Source of the DNA: Gluconobacter oxydans
Lineage (GTDB): Bacteria > Pseudomonadota > Alphaproteobacteria > Acetobacterales > Acetobacteraceae
Direction of reading: 5' to 3'
DNA: 64,000 nucleotides
NCBI RefSeq assembly: GCF_006539685.1
Contig: NZ_BJNM01000005.1
Coordinates: forward strand, 42,034 to 106,033
Part shown: positions 55,637 through 63,758 of the stretch, piece after piece
How the letters are laid out: every line of letters begins with the position of its first letter
Position numbering within the stretch: position 1 is the stretch's first letter
Translations under genes and position numbers: made by a program
Notes under the pieces: generated by a model
What the model was told of the DNA's origin: nothing
The model's input: only the letters and a program-made list of their open reading frames with translations
The model's database searches: none

Positions 55637-55939
55637 GCGTCGTGTCTCCTGCAAAACATGCCCGCCCGACCACAAACCCCGGACGCACATCAGACCTGTC
55701 CGAAAGCAGCTATTCCGTCACTTTATCCAATAACAGTCAGTGACACTGACCTTTCAGAAAGATTATCCCATCTCAGCCTCAGGAACGGGATTTTTCATCC
55801 AATTTATTAGGTCCGTTTCGGATCATTCGCCCTCAATACCCCCGTCAATCGGGGACACATTGGCCCTGTGCTGCAACCGCTACACCCCACCCGTTCACGC
55901 ATACGAGCGTCCCAACCGAACATCCCGGCAATACATTTT
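55637..55939. other. Intergenic region upstream of gltD
   Basis: This roughly 300-base region holds the reverse gltD promoter and the end of the downstream lipoprotein gene. Apart from the palindrome at 55736-55750 I see no recognisable element; a 70-residue open frame on the plus strand has no ribosome site. Confidence 0.35.
55736..55750. promoter_or_regulatory. 15-base palindrome upstream of gltD
   Basis: GTCAGTG-A-CACTGAC is a perfect odd palindrome about 100 bases before the gltD start. It is a candidate operator for nitrogen control of gltDB; the regulator is unknown. Confidence 0.35.
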
Positions 55940-56266
55940 CTATTGCCACTGAGGCCACGGCTGCTGATTGTAGATCTGCAACTCCAAATCCGACATATGC
56001 ATTCTGTTTTTAATATTCCTGGTCATTATCTGTCTTTTTTTGATGTAATCACTCACCTGTCGATCCGTCATGGCATATCTAGAGCCAGTGACCTTATCCC
56101 ATTTACTCAGACATGATATCGAATCGTCCGGCAAAATCTTGTACTTCACACAGAGATTATCGCCAGCAAGGTAATATTTATCGCCAATCATAACCGGGAC
56201 CGGCTTCTGCGCACATCCTGAAGTCAGTAGTGAACAACACAGAATGGCTAAAGAAATTTTCCGCAC
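55940..56266 (-). CDS. Small lipoprotein, 108 aa
   Basis: The protein begins MRKISLAILCCSLLTSGCAQ, a lipoprotein signal with the lipid-modified Cys at 18 in LTSGC. The mature part is polar, with Tyr, Lys and Gln, and no recognisable domain. It is more AT-rich than its neighbours. It is preceded on the reverse strand by the NDUFA9-like gene after about 165 bases. Confidence 0.65.
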   Translation of the reverse strand: MRKISLAILCCSLLTSGCAQKPVPVMIGDKYYLAGDNLCVKYKILPDDSISCLSKWDKVTGSRYAMTDRQVSDYIKKRQIMTRNIKNRMHMSDLELQIYNQQPWPQWQ

Positions 56267-56341
56267 CAGCTTTGCTCCACCAAGTCCAGGGCTGAACTCC
56301 TGCCTGAAACAGGCCGCAAAAAGACGTTACGTTGCCGTTCA

Positions 56342-56367
56342 GTCCGCCGCAAGTTTTCCCGGCGGAC
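56342..56367 (-). terminator. Hairpin after the NDUFA9-like gene
   Basis: GTCCGCCG (56342-56349) and CGGCGGAC (56360-56367) form an 8-bp stem with a 10-base loop between the NDUFA9-like gene and the lipoprotein gene on the reverse strand. There is no T-run, so termination is uncertain. Confidence 0.35.
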
Positions 56368-56431
56368 ACCCCTAATCAAAGCGGAAAATCTTCGCCCCAC
56401 TCCTCGCAGGACAAGTCAGGGCAACAGCCCG

Positions 56432-57454
56432 TTATTTACGGAACCGCCGCCAGCTCTCACAAATACTGCCTTTCAGATAATCCGGCACCACACTCCGCAT
56501 CGCCGTCGGCGTAATCCCGAGCGACTGGAGATCATCCGCCCCCGGCTGCACCACATTATCCAGCCCCATCATCACAACCTGATCCCGCGTCAGCAGATGC
56601 CCCGGCAACGGCTCCAGAATTTCCGCCTCGAGCTTCGCCACACAGTCCGGCACCGGCAACAGGAAGCGACGCCGCCCCGAAGCCTCAAGCACGAACGCCA
56701 TCAGCTCTTTCATGGTCAGCACATCCGGCCCACCCGCCTCGACCGTCATGCCCGCACGCTCCGGCGTCACCAGCGCCATCGCCGCCCGAGCCACATCCCC
56801 AACATAAACCGGCTGGAACCGCGTCCCCGCCGCAAACACCGGGAGCACCGGTGAGAGCTTGGCAATCAGCGCGAACATGTTGAAGAAACTGTCCTCAGGC
56901 CCAAAAATCACCGAAGGCCGCAACAGCGCCGCTTCCGGAAACACCTCCCGCACCACCCGCTCGGCCAGCCCCTTGCTCCGCCCGTAATTTCCCGGCGACT
57001 GTATCGAAGCCCCGATGGCCGACATGTGCAGATACTGCTCCACCCCCTCGCGCCGGGCCACCAGCGCCGCCAGCCGCGCCCCTTCCACATTGACCCGATG
57101 CATCGCCTTCACATCCGGCGACATGATCGACACGAGATTGATTCCCGCATCAGCCCCGCTGAACAGATGCTCCAGCGAGTCCGCGTCATTCACGGACGCT
57201 TTGATGAATTCCACACGCCCGTCACCCGGAAAGCGGGCCAGCGCCTGATCGGCCTCGGGATTGCCACTGCCGACACGCACCACATGCCCCGACGCCACCA
57301 GCCGGCCCACCAGTTCGCGGCCAACAAAGCCCCCGCCGCCCAGAACCGCCACAACGCGCCCCACGGACTGCGCGCCCCTGTCCGGCCCGCTCCCCTCATA
57401 AATCCCCTCATCCATGCCGCCACCGGTGCCCTCTACGGAAAAATTTGTACGCAT
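56432..57454 (-). CDS. NAD(P)-binding oxidoreductase, NDUFA9-like SDR
   Basis: The 340-residue protein has the Rossmann motif LGGGGFVGRELVGRL near residue 40, the SxxNYGRSKGLAE active-site stretch (SPGNYGRSKGLAERVV) and LLRPSVIFGPEDSFFN, the pattern of atypical extended SDRs called complex I NDUFA9-like. In bacteria these proteins are usually not complex I subunits but are linked to quinone or lipid metabolism. The start at 57454 keeps the coding region clear of the tRNA gene; an ATG at 57415 is an alternative. A longer open frame reaching into the tRNA is not used. Confidence 0.82.
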   Translation of the reverse strand: MRTNFSVEGTGGGMDEGIYEGSGPDRGAQSVGRVVAVLGGGGFVGRELVGRLVASGHVVRVGSGNPEADQALARFPGDGRVEFIKASVNDADSLEHLFSGADAGINLVSIMSPDVKAMHRVNVEGARLAALVARREGVEQYLHMSAIGASIQSPGNYGRSKGLAERVVREVFPEAALLRPSVIFGPEDSFFNMFALIAKLSPVLPVFAAGTRFQPVYVGDVARAAMALVTPERAGMTVEAGGPDVLTMKELMAFVLEASGRRRFLLPVPDCVAKLEAEILEPLPGHLLTRDQVVMMGLDNVVQPGADDLQSLGITPTAMRSVVPDYLKGSICESWRRFRK

Positions 57455-57564
57455 TTTTGCTTTTCTTTCAGTTTGGCTGTTGACGCCCCACACGTGCAGG
57501 GGTAAACGCCTCTTCACCGAGCCGGGATGCCTCAGGAAACTGAAAAAAAACCGGTGCTTTCTGA

Positions 57565-57651
57565 GCCCAGATGGCGGAATTGGTAGACGCGCAGGTTTCA
57601 GGTACCTGTGTCCGAAAGGACGTGGAAGTTCGAGTCTTCTTCTGGGCACCA
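57565..57651 (+). tRNA. tRNA-Leu (anticodon CAG)
   Basis: The acceptor arms GCCCAGA and TCTGGGC pair fully and are followed by ACCA encoded in the gene. The anticodon stem CAGGT/ACCTG surrounds the loop TTCAGGT with anticodon CAG, and the T-arm loop TTCGAGT is present. The long variable arm (class II) fits leucine. It lies 63 bases before the RNase D gene. Confidence 0.95.
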
Positions 57652-57714
57652 CAGACGATCAGGCGACATATCGCCTCGATCCTCTGGTGATCAAAAAAAC
57701 TTGGTGACAATAGA

Positions 57715-58359
57715 ATGAGCCAGCAGAACGCCATCCATCTTTATGACGGCGATCTGCCAGACGACTTCGATCTCGGCCCCCTTGTCGCCATCGATACCGA
57801 GACCATGGGTCTCAATCCCCATCGTGACCGCCTCTGCCTCGTCCAGCTCTCAGCCGGCGACGGTGAAGCCCATCTCGTTCAGATCAAACCGGTCTCCATG
57901 GGCGGCCGCGGCTATGACTGCCCGAACCTCAAGGCCCTCCTGACAGACGATTCCGTCACCAAGCTGATGCATTTCGCACGCTTTGACGTCGCAGTCCTGC
58001 AGAACGCCTTCAACATCACAATCCCGTCGGTCATCTGCACCAAGATCGCCGCCCGGCTGGTCTACACCTTCACCGACCGCCACGGCCTGGCCTATCTGTG
58101 CCGCGACCTTCTGGGGGTCGAAATCTCCAAACACCAGCAGAGTTCGGACTGGGGCGCACAGACCCTCACCCCCGACCAGCTCCGCTATGCCGCTTCGGAC
58201 GTGCTGTATCTTCACGCATTGTGGGATAAGCTCGAAGCCATGCTGATCCGTGAAAACCGCCGTGACCTCGCGCAGGCCTGCTACGATTTCCTTCCGGCCC
58301 GCTGCCGGCTGGACCTCATGGGCTACGAAGAGCCCGACATTTTCTCGCACCGCGCCTGA
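57715..58359 (+). CDS. rnd: Ribonuclease D-type 3'-5' exonuclease
   Basis: The 214-residue protein has the DEDDy active site: AIDTETMGLN (ExoI), LMHFARFDVAVLQ (ExoII) and the YAASDVLYLHALW ExoIII motif with its Tyr. It trims the 3' ends of stable RNA such as tRNA. It is shorter than E. coli RNase D (375) and has no HRDC domains, which is common in alphaproteobacteria. It sits 63 bases downstream of a tRNA gene. Confidence 0.9.
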   Translation: MSQQNAIHLYDGDLPDDFDLGPLVAIDTETMGLNPHRDRLCLVQLSAGDGEAHLVQIKPVSMGGRGYDCPNLKALLTDDSVTKLMHFARFDVAVLQNAFNITIPSVICTKIAARLVYTFTDRHGLAYLCRDLLGVEISKHQQSSDWGAQTLTPDQLRYAASDVLYLHALWDKLEAMLIRENRRDLAQACYDFLPARCRLDLMGYEEPDIFSHRA

Positions 58360-58378
58360 TTTCCGGTCTGGCCTGAAC

Positions 58379-59377
58379 ATGCACCGTCCGTCGCCCCGCC
58401 CCTTCCGTACTGCGCTCGATTCGGCGCTCCAGACCGTCTCCATCGAGCGCGAAGGCCTTCAGGCCCTCGAACATGCCCTCTCCGGCCCGCTCGGAGAAGC
58501 CTTCTGCGAGGCCGTGAACCGCATCGCAGAAAGCGAAGGCCGTCTGATCGTCACAGGGATCGGCAAATCCGGCCATATCGCCCGCAAGGTTCAGGCCACC
58601 CTCGCCTCCACCGGCACGCCGTCCCTTTTCCTGCACCCCGCAGAAGCCGCCCATGGCGATCTCGGCATGGTGGCCCCCGGCGACCTGATCCTGGCCTTCT
58701 CCAATTCCGGCGAAAGCACCGAACTCGCCGCGATTCTGGCCTATGCCGCCCGACAGAACCACTGCGTGATCGCCATCACCTCGGTCGGCACCTCCGCCCT
58801 GGCCCGCGCCTCCGAAATTCCGCTGGTCCTCCCCAGCAGCACCGAGGCCTGCCCGATGGGCCTGGCGCCCACAACCAGCACCCTGCTGCAACTCGCCCTG
58901 GGCGACGCGCTCGCCCTCGCACTGCTCGAAAAACGCGGCTTCACGGCCCGTGATTTCGGCGCCTTCCACCCCGGCGGCCTCCTCGGCGCCCGCCTGCGCC
59001 CCATCAGCGACCTGATGCACACGGGGGACGCCCTGCCTCTCGGACAGGGCAGCCTCCCGCTGCGCTCCGTCATTCTCGAGATGACACGCAAGTCATTCGG
59101 GTGCATGGGTGTGACTGATGACAATGGTATACTTCAGGGCCTCATCACGGACGCCGACCTGCGCCGCGCCCTCTCTGGTGACCTCGACACGACCACGGCG
59201 AAGGACGTCATGAACGCCGCCCCCGTCACCGCCACCCCCACCACACTGGCGCAGGACGTGCTGCAGCTCATGAACCAGCGCGAGCGCCCCATTACGAGCC
59301 TCTTCATCGTCGATGAAGACCGCCGCCCCACGGGCATCGTCCACGTCCACGACCTCCTGCGAAGCGGCCTGTCATGA
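58379..59377 (+). CDS. kdsD: Arabinose-5-phosphate isomerase KdsD
   Basis: The 332-residue protein has an SIS sugar-isomerase domain (VTGIGKSGHIARK, FSNSGESTEL, APTTSTLLQLALGDALA) followed by two CBS domains. It makes D-arabinose-5-phosphate from ribulose-5-phosphate for KDO synthesis, the first step of the LPS core. The ATG at 58379 gives MHRPSPRPF; a longer frame overlaps rnd. It heads the lptCAB-rpoN run, and its stop overlaps the lptC start. Confidence 0.93.
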   Translation: MHRPSPRPFRTALDSALQTVSIEREGLQALEHALSGPLGEAFCEAVNRIAESEGRLIVTGIGKSGHIARKVQATLASTGTPSLFLHPAEAAHGDLGMVAPGDLILAFSNSGESTELAAILAYAARQNHCVIAITSVGTSALARASEIPLVLPSSTEACPMGLAPTTSTLLQLALGDALALALLEKRGFTARDFGAFHPGGLLGARLRPISDLMHTGDALPLGQGSLPLRSVILEMTRKSFGCMGVTDDNGILQGLITDADLRRALSGDLDTTTAKDVMNAAPVTATPTTLAQDVLQLMNQRERPITSLFIVDEDRRPTGIVHVHDLLRSGLS

Positions 59378-60180
59378 ACGGCCCCAACCCGGACGCTCCC
59401 GGCCCCAACGCTCCGGGTTCCGAAAACGGCGAGCCCCGCATCCGCCGCGAGGATTTCGATCCCGACCGCGCCGAGAGCCTCGCCCGCCTCGACAGCCTGC
59501 GCCGCGCAGCCTTCCAGCGCATCCGCCAGGCCCCCGACGCCGAACAGCTCGCCCGCCGCCGCTCCCTTCTGGGATTCGCCAAATGGGCGCTGCCGGGCCT
59601 GGCCCTCGTCCTGCTCAGCTCCATCGCCGCCTGGCCCGAGATTTCCCATCTCATGAACCAGAACCGCGCCGCCCTGAAGGAAATGGCCCGCCTGCGCGTG
59701 GAAAGCGGCAACATGGAACAGGCCACCTATCGCGGCCTTGATGCCCATAACCACCCCTACATGATCACCGCCCGCACCACCCACCAGCAGGGCCCCGATC
59801 GCGTGGATCTGGTCGATCCCGTCGCCGACATCCAGCTCTCCGGCAACTCCTGGGCCCATATCCACTCCGACCGCGGCGTCTACATGCAGCACGAACAGAC
59901 GCTCGATCTCGACGACCACGTCGTGCTCTACCGTGACGACGGCCTCCTCATGAACGGCCCCTCCGCCGATCTCGACCTCAAGGCCGACGTGATCGCATCG
60001 CGCGACTGGGTCCACGCGGAAGGCCCCTTCGGCCGGCAGGACGCCCAAGGCTATTTTCTGGACCAGCATGCAGGTATCATGCAGTTTACAGGACCGGGAC
60101 TGACGGTCCGCAACGATGACAACGGCCCTCCGAGTGCGGCGGCCCGCCTGCACCTGCAAGGACTGAAGACCGAAAAATGA
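59374..60180 (+). CDS. lptC: LPS export protein LptC
   Basis: The 268-residue protein has a polar N-terminus of about 70 residues, one membrane anchor (KWALPGLALVLLSSIAAW) and a periplasmic beta-jellyroll with GLDAHNHPYMITA, the LptC domain. It links the LptB2FG transporter to LptA. The long N-terminal segment, rich in Pro and Arg, exceeds the E. coli form (191). The ATG overlaps the kdsD stop (ATGA). Confidence 0.88.
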   Translation: MNGPNPDAPGPNAPGSENGEPRIRREDFDPDRAESLARLDSLRRAAFQRIRQAPDAEQLARRRSLLGFAKWALPGLALVLLSSIAAWPEISHLMNQNRAALKEMARLRVESGNMEQATYRGLDAHNHPYMITARTTHQQGPDRVDLVDPVADIQLSGNSWAHIHSDRGVYMQHEQTLDLDDHVVLYRDDGLLMNGPSADLDLKADVIASRDWVHAEGPFGRQDAQGYFLDQHAGIMQFTGPGLTVRNDDNGPPSAAARLHLQGLKTEK

Positions 60181-61136
60181 CCCCCCGCCCCGCAGCCCTC
60201 CTCCCCCTCCTCATCGCCCTGCCGCTCGCACTTCCCCCCGCCCCGGCGCATGCGGACGGACTGGACATGTCCCACGGCGAAGCCGTCCAGCTCTTCTGGA
60301 AAAAAGAAGAGATCTACGACCGCAACGCCCAGACCGTGACGCTTACGGGCGGCGCGCGGGCCGTGCGTGGAGATGTGACAGTCGATGCGGATACGCTGAT
60401 CGGATATCTGCGCAAGAAAACGCCGCCTCCGGGGCAGCCTGCTCCTCCACCGCCCCCGGCCACCGCCAAGGATAACAGCGGCGACCCGATGGGAGGCTCT
60501 CTGGAGCTGTACCGGATCGAGGCCCGCGGCAACGTCCATATCTACAACCAGACCGATCAGGGCTGGGGCGATCATGCCCTGTACGACATGGATCAGGCGG
60601 TCATGGTCATGACTGGCAAACATCTGAAGCTGACGACCCCGCAGGACGTCCTGACGGCACGTGACGTGATGGAATATCATTCGAAAACGCGCATGTCGGT
60701 GGGCCGGGGTGACGCCACCGTCACCACCAATGACGGCAAGCAGGTCAAGGCGGACGTGCTGGTTTCCTTCAGCAAACCCAGCGATGCCCCTGCTCCGGGG
60801 CAGCCGCAGTCGGCCAAGCCGACCCAGGCCGCCGATTCCTCCAACCCGATGGGCGGCGGCGCCTCGAAGCTCGACCGCGCCTATGGCTGGGGCCATGTCG
60901 TCCTGCGCACCCAGACCCAGACCGGCACCGGTGACCGTGGTGTCTATGTTTTCGATACCCAGATCGCGCGCCTGATCGGACATGTCCATGTCACGCAGGG
61001 CCAGAACCAGAACAACGGCTCGCAGGCCATCGTGAACATGAAGACCGGCATTGCAACCATGCTGCCAGGCACGGACTCGCCCATCCAGGGGCTCGTCGTG
61101 CCGAACGAGGCCAACAGCAGCCAGGCACCCAAGTGA
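60177..61136 (+). CDS. lptA: LPS-transport periplasmic protein LptA (OstA)
   Basis: The 319-residue precursor has a signal peptide ending near AHAD, an N-terminal EEIYDRNAQTVTLTGGARA strand and the RIEARGNVHIYNQ motif of the OstA/LptA bridge. It carries LPS through the periplasm from LptC to LptD. It is longer than E. coli LptA (185) because of a proline-rich insertion near residues 80-95 and a Pro/Gln-rich stretch near residue 205. The ATG overlaps the lptC stop as ATGA. Confidence 0.9.
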   Translation: MTPRPAALLPLLIALPLALPPAPAHADGLDMSHGEAVQLFWKKEEIYDRNAQTVTLTGGARAVRGDVTVDADTLIGYLRKKTPPPGQPAPPPPPATAKDNSGDPMGGSLELYRIEARGNVHIYNQTDQGWGDHALYDMDQAVMVMTGKHLKLTTPQDVLTARDVMEYHSKTRMSVGRGDATVTTNDGKQVKADVLVSFSKPSDAPAPGQPQSAKPTQAADSSNPMGGGASKLDRAYGWGHVVLRTQTQTGTGDRGVYVFDTQIARLIGHVHVTQGQNQNNGSQAIVNMKTGIATMLPGTDSPIQGLVVPNEANSSQAPK

Positions 61137-61888
61137 CAGACAGCTACATTCCCTCTTCGCCGCCCCCAACAGGTCTCGTCGCAAGCGGCATCGGCAAGTC
61201 CTACAAGAAGCGCGCCGTCGTCAAGAACGTCTCGCTCCAGGTCCAGCGCGGCGAAGCCGTGGGCCTGCTTGGCCCGAACGGCGCGGGCAAGACGACCAGC
61301 TTCTATATGATCGTTGGCCTCGTGCAGCCTGATACCGGCACCATTACGCTGGACGGCGCCGACATCACGCAGCTGCCGATGTATCGCCGCGCCCGCCTCG
61401 GCGTTGGCTATCTGCCGCAGGAAGCCAGCATTTTCCGCGGCCTGAACGTCGAGCAGAACATTATGGCGGCCCTCGAAGTCGTCGAGCCCGATCCGGAAAA
61501 GCGCGACCTGATGCTTAATGGTCTGCTGGCCGAGTTCGGCATCACCCATCTGCGCCGCTCACCCTCGCTGGCCCTGTCCGGTGGTGAACGGCGTCGTCTG
61601 GAAATCGCCCGGGCTCTGGCCAGCCAGCCGAACTACATTCTGCTCGACGAACCACTGGCCGGTATTGATCCGATCGCCGTTGGAGAAATCCGTGATCTCG
61701 TCTCGCATCTGAAGGATCGTGGCATCGGCGTGCTGATTACGGACCATAACGTCCGCGAAACGCTCGAAGTCATTGACCGCGCCTATATCATGCATGGTGG
61801 TCAGGTGCTGATGGAAGGTACCCCCGAAGCCATCGTCGCGAACGAAGACGTCCGTCGGGTCTATCTCGGAGAGAATTTCTCGCTGTAA
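61133..61888 (+). CDS. lptB: LPS-export ABC transporter ATPase LptB
   Basis: The 251-residue protein has Walker A GPNGAGKTTSFYMI, the LSGGERRRLEIARAL signature and Walker B ILLDEPLAGIDP. It powers LPS extraction from the inner membrane together with LptFG (not in the window). The GTG start at 61133 overlaps the lptA stop (GTGA). The rpoN gene begins nine bases after its stop, the standard order. Confidence 0.96.
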   Translation: MTDSYIPSSPPPTGLVASGIGKSYKKRAVVKNVSLQVQRGEAVGLLGPNGAGKTTSFYMIVGLVQPDTGTITLDGADITQLPMYRRARLGVGYLPQEASIFRGLNVEQNIMAALEVVEPDPEKRDLMLNGLLAEFGITHLRRSPSLALSGGERRRLEIARALASQPNYILLDEPLAGIDPIAVGEIRDLVSHLKDRGIGVLITDHNVRETLEVIDRAYIMHGGQVLMEGTPEAIVANEDVRRVYLGENFSL

Positions 61889-61897
61889 CATGCCGGG

Positions 61898-63214
61898 ATG
61901 CTTGTCCCGGGCCTAATCCAGCGTCAGTCGCAGTCTCTCGTCATGACGCCTCAGCTGCGTCAGGCGATTGCGCTGCTGCAATACACGCAGACCGATCTCG
62001 CCCAGCATCTCCGGCAGGTCTGCGAAACCAACCCACTCCTCATCCTGGAGCCCGGCGACACAGTCCCTGAAGCCGTCCCCGCGTCGGAAGACTTCCACGA
62101 CGACGACCCGGACCGCTTCACCACCGCCTCCGACCGCCCGGAAGCGGCAGCTCCGCCTCCGTCCGACCGCGACGAGCTGATCCTCCAGATCCGCCACTCC
62201 ATCCCCCCGGAGGAGCAGCACGCCGCCTTTCATCTGCTGGACAGTCTCGACGAAACCGGCCGCCTCCCCGTCTCCGTTACGGACCTTGCCGCCGAACTGG
62301 GCATGGACGCACCGAAACTCGAAGCGATCCGCCAAACTCTCATGCATCTCGAACCCGCAGGTCTCTTCGCCCGTTCACTCGAAGAGTGTCTGGCCGCCCA
62401 GCTTCGGGTCCGTAATCGCCTCGATCCCGCGATGCAGACCCTGCTCGACAATCTGGATCTGCTCGCCCGGCGGGACTGGCGCAGACTGCGTGAAAAATGC
62501 GCTCTCGATCAGGATGACCTGCTGGACATGCTGGCCGAGATCCAGGCCCTCGATCCGCGCCCTGGCCTCAGCCTGCCACCACCCGCACCGCCTATTGAAC
62601 CCGACCTGATTGTCCGTCCCAATGGCACCGGCTTCCGCCTGACCCTCAACACGCGCCTGCTGCCAGCAGTCCGGCTCGACGACACACTGCGCGCGCAGAT
62701 CGACGGCCATACGGAAGCTGGCAGAATGCTGCTGGCCTACGCAGGCGAAGCGACGGCCCTCATCCGCGCGCTCCACAGTCGCAAACAGTCGCTCCTGAAT
62801 GTCGGCCGCGCCATCGTCCAGCATCAGGCTGCTTTCTTACGTGACGGCCCGACCGCGCTCCGCCCCCTGACCATGCGCGAAATCGCCGAACGCACGGAAC
62901 TGCATGAAAGCACCATCAGCCGCATCGTCAGCAGCAAATATATCGATACGCCCCGCGGTACTGTTCCACTCAAACTGTTCTTCTCAACCGCCCTGGCATC
63001 CGAAGACGGCACCACCCAGAGCGCCCATGCCATCCAGCACCGCCTCCAGGCCCTGGTGGCCGCCGAGGGCGATAACGTCCTGTCCGACGACGCCCTGACA
63101 GGCCTGCTGCAAAAGGAAGGATTTTCCATCCAGCGCCGTACCGTCGCCAAATATCGCGAAGGTCTTGGTATCGCGAAATCCAGTCAACGCAAGAGACTGC
63201 GCCGCATATCCTGA
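61898..63214 (+). CDS. rpoN: RNA polymerase sigma-54 factor
   Basis: The 438-residue protein has the Gln-rich region I (LIQRQSQSLVMTPQLRQAI), a core-binding region, the HESTISRIVSSKYIDTPRG motif and the RpoN box RRTVAKYREGLGI near its end. Sigma-54 needs enhancer-binding ATPases and reads -24/-12 promoters, often for nitrogen or motility genes. The ATG at 61898 gives MLVPGLIQRQ. It is slightly shorter than E. coli RpoN (477) because the acidic region II is reduced. Confidence 0.95.
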   Translation: MLVPGLIQRQSQSLVMTPQLRQAIALLQYTQTDLAQHLRQVCETNPLLILEPGDTVPEAVPASEDFHDDDPDRFTTASDRPEAAAPPPSDRDELILQIRHSIPPEEQHAAFHLLDSLDETGRLPVSVTDLAAELGMDAPKLEAIRQTLMHLEPAGLFARSLEECLAAQLRVRNRLDPAMQTLLDNLDLLARRDWRRLREKCALDQDDLLDMLAEIQALDPRPGLSLPPPAPPIEPDLIVRPNGTGFRLTLNTRLLPAVRLDDTLRAQIDGHTEAGRMLLAYAGEATALIRALHSRKQSLLNVGRAIVQHQAAFLRDGPTALRPLTMREIAERTELHESTISRIVSSKYIDTPRGTVPLKLFFSTALASEDGTTQSAHAIQHRLQALVAAEGDNVLSDDALTGLLQKEGFSIQRRTVAKYREGLGIAKSSQRKRLRRIS

Positions 63215-63358
63215 GAAACCGGAAGAGTTCATCCTGCGCTCAATACGGTTCGCGACAGACCAATTTTCGAGATCTCTATTGAAAACCATTTATGTCAAAC
63301 CACGTTTAACAGACAGACGGCAGCCATTATGGGTGCTGAATTGACAGGAATATTTCTA

Positions 63359-63601
63359 ATGTCCAACGATCCCATCCCCCACGAATCTTCAAGCCTGCAT
63401 CACCTTGCCGAAAAGGCGCATCGTCAGCCCAAGCTGCTGACGAAAAGCGAAGTCGAGGAACTGGCTCATTTCGTTCTCAAGGGCGCTGAAGGCGCGACCG
63501 AAGAGCAGAAGGAAATCGCCAAACGCGCCCTTCGCAATCCCGAAGGCATCGAAAGCGCCGACATCACTGCCCTCGCCACCCAGATCCTGACACGGAAGTA
63601 A
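63359..63601 (+). CDS. Small hypothetical protein, 80 aa
   Basis: The protein starts MSNDPIPHESSSLHHLAEKA and is polar and helical, with KSEVEELAHFVLKGAEGATEEQ and a C-terminal ATQILTRK. ACAGGA lies about nine bases before the ATG; an upstream in-frame ATG at 63329 lacks a better site. It sits where many alphaproteobacteria have hpf after rpoN, but it does not look like Hpf. The family is not recognised. Confidence 0.6.
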   Translation: MSNDPIPHESSSLHHLAEKAHRQPKLLTKSEVEELAHFVLKGAEGATEEQKEIAKRALRNPEGIESADITALATQILTRK

Positions 63602-63605
63602 GACC

Positions 63606-63758
63606 ATGACCGGCCATTCCCACGAACTCCCCTCCCAGCAGAAACTCGAACACCGCCTGAAAGAAGTCGAACGCGACCTCGCCCGCGCTGAGAAATCAGA
63701 CCCGGAGCGCATCCATACTCTCAAGGCTGAAATTAAGAAAATCCAGCATAAAATGTAG
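63606..63758 (+). CDS. Short coiled-coil protein, 50 aa
   Basis: A 50-codon frame starts at the ATG four bases after the preceding stop and reads MTGHSHELPSQQ, then LEHRLKEVERDLARAE and LKAEIKKIQ, a heptad-like helix with a loose resemblance to DUF465/YdcH proteins. Close spacing suggests co-translation. It is too short for most ORF callers. Confidence 0.55.
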   Translation: MTGHSHELPSQQKLEHRLKEVERDLARAEKSDPERIHTLKAEIKKIQHKM

